Below the pieces are notes generated by a model. The model ran no database searches. It had not been told where the DNA came from and saw only the letters and a list, made by a program, of their open reading frames with translations. From an uncultured Anaerolineae bacterium (GTDB lineage Bacteria; Chloroflexota; Anaerolineae; Anaerolineales; Villigracilaceae), in NCBI GenBank assembly GCA_903882765.1, contig CAIRYE010000156.1, positions 1 through 6,881 of the forward strand: a stretch of DNA of 6,881 nt, in the 5' to 3' direction. A program made the translations under genes and the position numbers. Shown in pieces: positions 1 through 4,533 of the stretch. Numbering within the stretch: the stretch's first letter is position 1; each line of letters opens with the position of its first letter.

Positions 1-1032
1 GCATCCTACGAAAGCCCGATCTCACTCGGGACGGATACATCAGGATCGATCCGACTGCCAGCAAGTTATTGCGGAACAGTGGGCCTCAAACCAACCTACG
101 GACGAGTTTCACGTTATGGACTGATCGCGTTTGGATCCTCACTCGATTGCCCCGGCCCGCTCACCCGCACTACCCGTGATGCCGCTCTCGCCCTGCAGGC
201 TATGGCCGGCGCTGACCCGCATGATTCTACCTGCGCCGCTGTACCCGTACCAAACTACCTCAACGAGTTGAACAAGGATGTGAAAGGCTTAAAGATCGGC
301 CTCTCACCCGATTATTTCAAAATCACCATTTACGACCCAGCAACAGGCGGGTTGGTTGAACACGAACTACCCGAACGGATCAAAAACGAGGTGTACCGTG
401 CCGCGGAACTGTTTGCCGCAAACGGCGCGGAGATCGTGGAAGGCATATCTATGCCCCATACGCGCTATGGAATCCCGGCATACTTTGTTATTTCCCGCGT
501 TGAGGCAGCCAGCAATTTGCACCGCTTTGATGGTGTGAAGTACGGTCACCGCTCCTCGACCCATTACAACGGACTCAGCGAAATGTACCGCCGCAGCCGC
601 GGCGAGGGTTTTGGCCAACAACCCAAGCTGCGCATTCTCATGGGCATGTATGTAAGCGCCGCCCAATACAGCGAACAGTATTACGCCCGCGCCCTCAAGA
701 TCCGCACCCTCATCCGCCGCGATTTTGATGAAGCTTACAAGAAGGTAGATATGTTGCTAACCCCTTGCACGCCCTCGTCAGCATTCAGTATCGGCGGCAT
801 CTTTGGCGATTCGGTACTAATGCAGTACGCGGATCAATTCTTGGTCTCTGGCAACCATGCCGGCATCCCTGGAATCTCTTTGCCGGCTGGCTTTGATGAA
901 AGCAATATGCCTATCGCCATTCAGTTTTACGCTCCAGATTACCGCGAAGACCTGCTTTTACGCGCTGGCCATACTTACGAGCAAATAACCGCCAACGAAG
1001 CTTGGCGCACCCTTAAACCGAATTTGAACTGA
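1..1032 (+). CDS. gatA: Asp/Glu-tRNA amidotransferase subunit A, 5'-truncated
   Basis: GatA is the glutaminase/amidase subunit of GatCAB. It releases ammonia from glutamine and feeds it to GatB for conversion of Glu-tRNA(Gln) and/or Asp-tRNA(Asn) in the cytoplasm. The frame is open from base 1, giving 343 codons to the TGA at 1030-1032. About 140-145 N-terminal residues of a roughly 485-residue family are missing, including the regions with the catalytic Lys and cis-Ser. The amidase signature GTDTSGSIR begins at codon 10, and its Ser (codon 16, bases 46-48) is the expected nucleophile. The GLKPTYGRVSRYG and SSLD..GPLTR blocks follow. By family comparison, Arg at 703-705 and Asp at 832-834 are likely amide-substrate contacts. 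The C-terminal AGIPGISLPAG block is intact. The GTG at 79 is an internal Val codon, not a start. The signature carries Ser and Leu where Gly and Gln are usual (GTDTGGSIRQPA). gatB follows after 16 bases; gatC is not seen. Confidence 0.96.
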   Translation, partial: ASYESPISLGTDTSGSIRLPASYCGTVGLKPTYGRVSRYGLIAFGSSLDCPGPLTRTTRDAALALQAMAGADPHDSTCAAVPVPNYLNELNKDVKGLKIGLSPDYFKITIYDPATGGLVEHELPERIKNEVYRAAELFAANGAEIVEGISMPHTRYGIPAYFVISRVEAASNLHRFDGVKYGHRSSTHYNGLSEMYRRSRGEGFGQQPKLRILMGMYVSAAQYSEQYYARALKIRTLIRRDFDEAYKKVDMLLTPCTPSSAFSIGGIFGDSVLMQYADQFLVSGNHAGIPGISLPAGFDESNMPIAIQFYAPDYREDLLLRAGHTYEQITANEAWRTLKPNLN

Positions 1033-1048
1033 GCAGAAGCGAGACAAT

Positions 1049-2482
1049 ATGGAACAGTATGAAGCCGTGATCGGGTTAGAAACCCACATCCAACTGAAAA
1101 CAAAGACCAAAATATTCTGCTCATGCAAAGCCGATTCCTGGAACGACAGCCAGAACCAGAATGTTTGCCCGGTGTGCTCCGGATTGCCTGGCGTGCTACC
1201 GGTGCTCAATCAGGAAGCGGTAGTGCGAGGCGTTTTATTAGCCTACGCCATGAACTCCGCCATCCAACCTATCTCGATCTTCGATCGCAAAAATTACTTT
1301 TATCCCGACCTTCCTAAAGGGTATCAGATCACCCAGTTCGATAAACCACTCGGGCTAGGCGGCTACCTCGATTTTCCGTCCACGGGCGGCTTGCCATGCC
1401 GAGTGACCATCGCTAAAATGCACCTAGAAGAAGATGCCGGTAAAACCAAGAATGAGAACGGCGCTCGTCAGATCGATTTCAATCGCTGCGGTGTCCCCTT
1501 GATCGAAATGGTAACCGGTCCCGATATTCACAGCTCAGACGATGCCGCCAACTACCTCACCCGCCTACGACAGTTGTTGCGCTGGGTGGGAGTAAGTGAC
1601 GCGGACATGGAAAAAGGTCAACTGCGTTGCGACGCCAACGTCTCTATTCGTAAAAAAGGCCAAACTCACCTTAACACAAAGACCGAGATCAAGAACGTGA
1701 ACTCCATCGAAGCAGTTCGTTCCGCCATCGAAACAGAGATCGCCAGACAGATCGAGGAAGTGGAGAAAGGGAATCGCATCGAAAGCTGGACCTTGGAGTG
1801 GGACGACGAAAACAAAAGCTTGAAAAAGATGCGCTCTAAAGAGACCGAAGCGGATTACCGCTATTTTAGGGAGCCTGACTTATTACCCTTACAAATAACC
1901 AAAGATTGGCTGGATCAGATCTTAGCTGATTTTCCCGAACTGCCGCTTCAACGACGCGAACGATTCATTCAAACCTTTGGTTTATCTGAATATGACGCTG
2001 AAATTCTCACTTCAGAACGCCAGCTAAGCGAATATTTTCTAGCCGCCGCCGGCTTATACAAAGGGGATATCAAACGTGTTAGCAATTGGCTCACCAACGA
2101 TGTTCTTAGAATGATCAAAGAAAGTGGTAGCGAACCTTCCTTGATGAAATTATCCCCCGCCTACCTAGTTGAGATCATTGAAATGGTAGATGCAGGGCAG
2201 ATCAATGCCAACACCGGAAAAGATCTCTTGATAAAAGTTCAAGCAAATGGCAAAAGCCCCCGTAAGATCGTGGAAAGTGAAGGTCTGGACATGATCGCCG
2301 ATGATGGCGCGATTCGGCAGATGGCACAATCCGTATTGGATGAAAGCCCGAAAGAAGTAGCCGCCTACAAAAGCGGGAAAGTAGGATTAATCGGTTTCTT
2401 TGTTGGTCAGTTGATGAAAAAAATGGGCGGCAAAGCCGATGCCCAATTAGCGAAAAAGATCTTTGAGGAGATCTTACAATGA
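1049..2482 (+). CDS. gatB: Asp/Glu-tRNA amidotransferase subunit B
   Basis: GatB is the kinase/transamidase subunit of GatCAB. It activates the side-chain carboxylate of misacylated tRNA with ATP, then amidates it with ammonia channelled from GatA. The 477 residues are full length for the family. The start is supported by the canonical N-terminal IGLETHIQLKTKTKIF at residues 8-23. Cys24, Cys26, Cys40 and Cys43 form the zinc-site pattern CxC...CxxC. The cradle domain shows DRKNYFYPDLPKGYQ (79-93), HLEEDAGK (125-132), DFNRCGVPLIEMV (143-155), LRCDANVSIR (192-201), TEIKNVNS (212-219) and DYRYF (269-273). Glu11, His13, Glu127 and Glu213 fit the reported Mg-ATP ligand positions by alignment from memory. 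The helical domain and YqeY-like tail run from about 295 to 477 and include GFFVGQLMKKMGGKAD. No strong Shine-Dalgarno precedes the ATG (only purine-rich GAAGCGAGA), so coupling to gatA translation is plausible. The stop overlaps the next start. Confidence 0.98.
   Translation: MEQYEAVIGLETHIQLKTKTKIFCSCKADSWNDSQNQNVCPVCSGLPGVLPVLNQEAVVRGVLLAYAMNSAIQPISIFDRKNYFYPDLPKGYQITQFDKPLGLGGYLDFPSTGGLPCRVTIAKMHLEEDAGKTKNENGARQIDFNRCGVPLIEMVTGPDIHSSDDAANYLTRLRQLLRWVGVSDADMEKGQLRCDANVSIRKKGQTHLNTKTEIKNVNSIEAVRSAIETEIARQIEEVEKGNRIESWTLEWDDENKSLKKMRSKETEADYRYFREPDLLPLQITKDWLDQILADFPELPLQRRERFIQTFGLSEYDAEILTSERQLSEYFLAAAGLYKGDIKRVSNWLTNDVLRMIKESGSEPSLMKLSPAYLVEIIEMVDAGQINANTGKDLLIKVQANGKSPRKIVESEGLDMIADDGAIRQMAQSVLDESPKEVAAYKSGKVGLIGFFVGQLMKKMGGKADAQLAKKIFEEILQ
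2465..2470 (+). promoter_or_regulatory. Ribosome binding site of the comEA-like gene, inside gatB
   Basis: GAGGAG lies eight bases before the ATG at 2479, within the last codons of gatB. It supports this start over later ATGs and means the gene need not rely only on re-initiation at the ATGA overlap. Confidence 0.7.
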
Positions 2483-3054
2483 AAAACGCGGTAATGATTT
2501 CAATTGGTGTGTTGGTTGGGCTAATACTGGCAGGTTTAGGCATTTTCTTTATCAAACAGCCTACCACCAACCAGATCACCATTCTGCCGACTGAAACCCC
2601 TGTTCCTCTTGTGGTATACATTAGCGGCGACGTGAAAGAGCCCGGTGTTTACCGCCTGCTGCCCGGTAGCCGAGTTGTTGACCTCGTAAAGGTTGCCGGC
2701 GGTTTTTTGGAAGGCGCAAATTACGAGAGGCTGAACCTGGCTGACATTTTGGTGGATGGTGAACAAATAAAGATCAATAGTGATGATGGAGCGGTTCCTA
2801 CCCCCATGCTAACAATAGGGGATAATGGCCTTACCACCAGCTTGCTAAGCCCAGATTTTGTACCGATCAACCTAAATACAGCTACCCAGCAAGATCTTGA
2901 ATCGCTTCCCGGAATTGGCCCCACCCTCGCCCAACGCATCATCGAGTTCCGCGACATAAATGGCGATTTCGCTACCTTAGATGACCTGTCGATCGTTCCG
3001 GGCATCAGTTCCACCTTGATGGATGAAGTAAGAGATTATTTAACGGTGGATTAA
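2479..3054 (+). CDS. ComEA-like membrane-anchored DNA-binding protein (SLBB + HhH)
   Basis: This 191-residue protein has the architecture of ComEA, the double-stranded DNA receptor of natural transformation. An N-terminal membrane anchor (about 5-25) is followed by a short linker. An SLBB domain covers about 44-100, with VVYISGDVKEPGVYRLLPGS and then VVDLVKVAGGF. A Pro/Thr/Ser-rich linker follows at 101-127. A double helix-hairpin-helix module spans 129-191, opening with INLNTATQQDLESLPGIGP and with a second, more diverged hairpin around IVPGISSTL. HhH modules bind the DNA backbone, and the anchor predicts an N-in, C-out topology. The ATG overlaps the gatB stop by four bases (ATGA). No comEC or pilus gene is in the window, and a terminator follows directly, so the link to DNA uptake rests on architecture only. 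A surface DNA-binding role outside competence is possible. Domain identity is secure; the gene symbol is withheld because function is not shown. Confidence 0.93.
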   Translation: MKNAVMISIGVLVGLILAGLGIFFIKQPTTNQITILPTETPVPLVVYISGDVKEPGVYRLLPGSRVVDLVKVAGGFLEGANYERLNLADILVDGEQIKINSDDGAVPTPMLTIGDNGLTTSLLSPDFVPINLNTATQQDLESLPGIGPTLAQRIIEFRDINGDFATLDDLSIVPGISSTLMDEVRDYLTVD

Positions 3055-3073
3055 TAGTTCGTTCAGGTAACAT

Positions 3074-3112
3074 AAAAAAAATTGCTGCTGGGATTCCAGC
3101 AGAAATTTTTTT
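3074..3112. terminator. Bidirectional intrinsic terminator between convergent genes
   Basis: A perfect 7-bp GC-rich stem CTGCTGG/CCAGCAG (3085-3091 with 3096-3102) closes a GATT loop. It is flanked by an eight-A run (3074-3081) on the left and a seven-T run (3106-3112) on the right. The A and T runs can themselves pair past one G/A mismatch, extending the stem to about 3075-3112. Read on either strand, the hairpin is followed by a U tract. It therefore fits the end of both the gatA-gatB-comEA-like transcript and the minus-strand secreted-protein transcript. Confidence 0.9.
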
Positions 3113-3131
3113 GTTCAATTTTTTCGTTAAC

Positions 3132-3632
3132 CTATCGGATGTTTGGAAAACCTTTGGAATAATCTTCTGGGGTCAAACCATAATAGCAACCAATGAAGAA
3201 GTGTTGGGCTGTTACACCAATTTGACCACTCGCGGCATGACCTCGGGGGAGGTTTGCTGCGGGAACAAAACCACCTGGAAGGAAAGCGCCACGTACGCAC
3301 TCATCCATGGTAATGGTTGGTTCACCAGATTTGCAGGAAACAAATAAGGTCTTGTTGATGTTCAGGTTCCAATCCCCGGCATAATTACCGCAAGGAGTAG
3401 ATACATAATAGGTGTAAACACCTTCAAGCATGTCAAATTCGAACACACCTGCTTCAAAGGACTTGTAGATGTGGTTTCCAGCAGCGTCAACGATGTCGAG
3501 ATTAATTGCTCCACCGGTGGTGTTACGAACATCCACTTTCAGTTCGGCAGGAGTGCCGGCAAAAACTGAGACGGGAAGAGCCGCGACCAATAACGCGATG
3601 ACAACAAATACAACAAACAATTGTTTCTTCAT
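3132..3632 (-). CDS. Small secreted four-cysteine protein of unknown function
   Basis: I do not recognise a named family. The 166-residue product starts with a clear Sec signal peptide: MKK, a hydrophobic core at about 5-22, and a probable signal peptidase I site after VFA at residue 25. The mature part (about 140 residues) begins with a stretch rich in predicted beta strand (about 30-100). Its pattern of NTTGGAINLDIVDAAGN, then a Phe/Tyr-rich turn region, then STPCGNYAGDW suggests a small beta-sandwich fold. Cys81, Cys100, Cys112 and Cys149 are the only cysteines of the mature chain and could form two disulfides. The C-terminal third (about 113-166) is Gly/Pro-rich and hydrophobic and ends in GLTPEDYSKGFPNIR. 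No lipobox, LPXTG or C-terminal membrane segment is seen, so release or non-covalent surface retention is inferred. The start is fixed by GGAGGT just upstream. Its own promoter and terminator suggest a single-gene transcript. Confidence 0.85.
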   Translation of the reverse strand: MKKQLFVVFVVIALLVAALPVSVFAGTPAELKVDVRNTTGGAINLDIVDAAGNHIYKSFEAGVFEFDMLEGVYTYYVSTPCGNYAGDWNLNINKTLFVSCKSGEPTITMDECVRGAFLPGGFVPAANLPRGHAASGQIGVTAQHFFIGCYYGLTPEDYSKGFPNIR

Positions 3633-3635
3633 AAA

Positions 3636-3641
3636 ACCTCC
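3636..3641 (-). promoter_or_regulatory. Ribosome binding site of the secreted-protein gene
   Basis: On the minus strand GGAGGT sits three bases before the ATG at 3632-3630 (four from the GGAGG core). It is a strong match at slightly short spacing. It fixes the start and agrees with the signal peptide beginning at that Met. Confidence 0.8.
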
Positions 3642-3666
3642 AAAAAATAATTTGATTCTTTCTATA

Positions 3667-3695
3667 ACATTAGACTCATTCCGTCATAATGTCAA
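3667..3695 (-). promoter_or_regulatory. Probable sigma-70-type promoter for the secreted-protein gene
   Basis: On the minus strand a perfect -35 TTGACA (3695-3690) is followed after exactly 17 bases by TAATGT (3672-3667). That is a partial -10 match keeping the first two T/A positions and the last T. A TTATAG lies slightly downstream. Transcription would begin near 3660, leaving a leader of roughly 25-30 bases before the start codon. The region is AT-rich, so the weak -10 box limits certainty. Confidence 0.55.
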
Positions 3696-3717
3696 TATAC
3701 AATTAATCACTTTGTAA

Positions 3718-4533
3718 TTACCAGAAAATAATTAATAATACTAAGAACAATGCACTCACAATCGTTTGTCGAAAGCCGATATGTGTTGGTTTATAGCCAG
3801 TGGCAGGGTTGTATAAACTATGAATTGTTTCAAGAAATTGAACGCAAAAGGCGAGCCATAAATAGGTGTTAGCCCAATCAAAATGGCCCAGCATGACGCA
3901 GAAAATGAGATTGACTAAAGTAAAGAGAAGGGTCGACGCGCTAACCGCAACCCTTTCGAATAGCGGTTTGGTTCCCTTCCAAACGCGTTGCTCTAGGCGG
4001 GTATAGGCATAAAAAATACTGGCTGCGCTTTGAAGGAAGAGCAAAAGCCATAAGACCAAACCCTCTGTGTCAAATGGCGATTTTCCGACCCATAAGATGG
4101 CCGCCGCGATGAACGCTAACAAACCGGTGCTAAGTACCTCAAATAATTTCTGTTTTCGCTCATTACGCCGTACTACGAGTACAAATTGCCAGGCTAACAT
4201 CCCTACTGCCGGCAATGCCATTACAGCGATCACATAGGTCTGCTGAAAATAAATGAGCAAGCCAAGTGAACATAAAAATACAAATCCATAAATCATGCAC
4301 CAAAAAATGGCTGGAGCTAGGTCTTTGTCATCCCGCCTTCCTGAGTACACTTTAACAATCACTGTCAGTGGTTGGCGCACTAAAAAGAAGCTGATGGCGG
4401 CTAAAATGATTCCAAATTGATCAAAAGCTAAGCGACCGCTAATGAATAATCCGGCAAAGATTGGGCTGAACACAAATACCCAACTACCATGATCTTGCGG
4501 CAGAAAAATGTGCTTTTGGAAGAAATTACTCAT
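3718..4533 (-). CDS. YwiC-like multi-pass membrane protein
   Basis: A 271-residue integral membrane protein with about eight or nine hydrophobic segments (near 17-33, 37-55, 74-95, 99-121, 133-150, 157-177, 195-216, 222-240 and 255-271). The N-terminal PQDHGSWVFVFSPIFAG (12-28) matches the P.(E/D)HG(A/S)W signature of the YwiC-like family. Other family-like features are FLVRQPL (50-56), an Arg-rich cytoplasmic loop after TM4 (RRNERK, 122-127), the FEVLSTGLLAF helix and a C-terminal P.HIGFRQ before the last segment. The family has no established biochemical function; Bacillus ywiC lies near anaerobic respiration genes. The start overlaps the end of the helicase gene by eight bases (ATGAGTAA), with no clear Shine-Dalgarno upstream, so translational coupling is likely. 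An earlier Met is not needed because the family signature begins close to this N-terminus. Family call fairly confident; role unknown. Confidence 0.85.
   Translation of the reverse strand: MSNFFQKHIFLPQDHGSWVFVFSPIFAGLFISGRLAFDQFGIILAAISFFLVRQPLTVIVKVYSGRRDDKDLAPAIFWCMIYGFVFLCSLGLLIYFQQTYVIAVMALPAVGMLAWQFVLVVRRNERKQKLFEVLSTGLLAFIAAAILWVGKSPFDTEGLVLWLLLFLQSAASIFYAYTRLEQRVWKGTKPLFERVAVSASTLLFTLVNLIFCVMLGHFDWANTYLWLAFCVQFLETIHSLYNPATGYKPTHIGFRQTIVSALFLVLLIIFW

Noticed and set aside
79..81. GTG as the start of gatA
   Set aside because: The frame is open back to base 1 and the residues before it include the conserved amidase nucleophile signature, so this is an internal Val codon of a truncated gene.
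2202..2621. A 139-codon minus-strand open frame across the end of gatB and start of the comEA-like gene
   Set aside because: It is antisense to two well-conserved genes, has no recognisable domain and is rich in Arg, Ser and His, as expected of a shadow frame.
3111..3347. A plus-strand open frame downstream of the terminator
   Set aside because: It starts inside the terminator T run and runs antisense to the secreted-protein gene, with no RBS or protein-like composition.
3698..3719. Overlapping weak inverted repeats (TACAA...TTGTA and AATTA...TAATT) just upstream of the -35 box at 3690-3695
   Set aside because: Arms are only five bases in a very AT-rich stretch, so chance is likely. They are too weak to call an operator or a terminator for the ywiC-like gene, though the position is suggestive.
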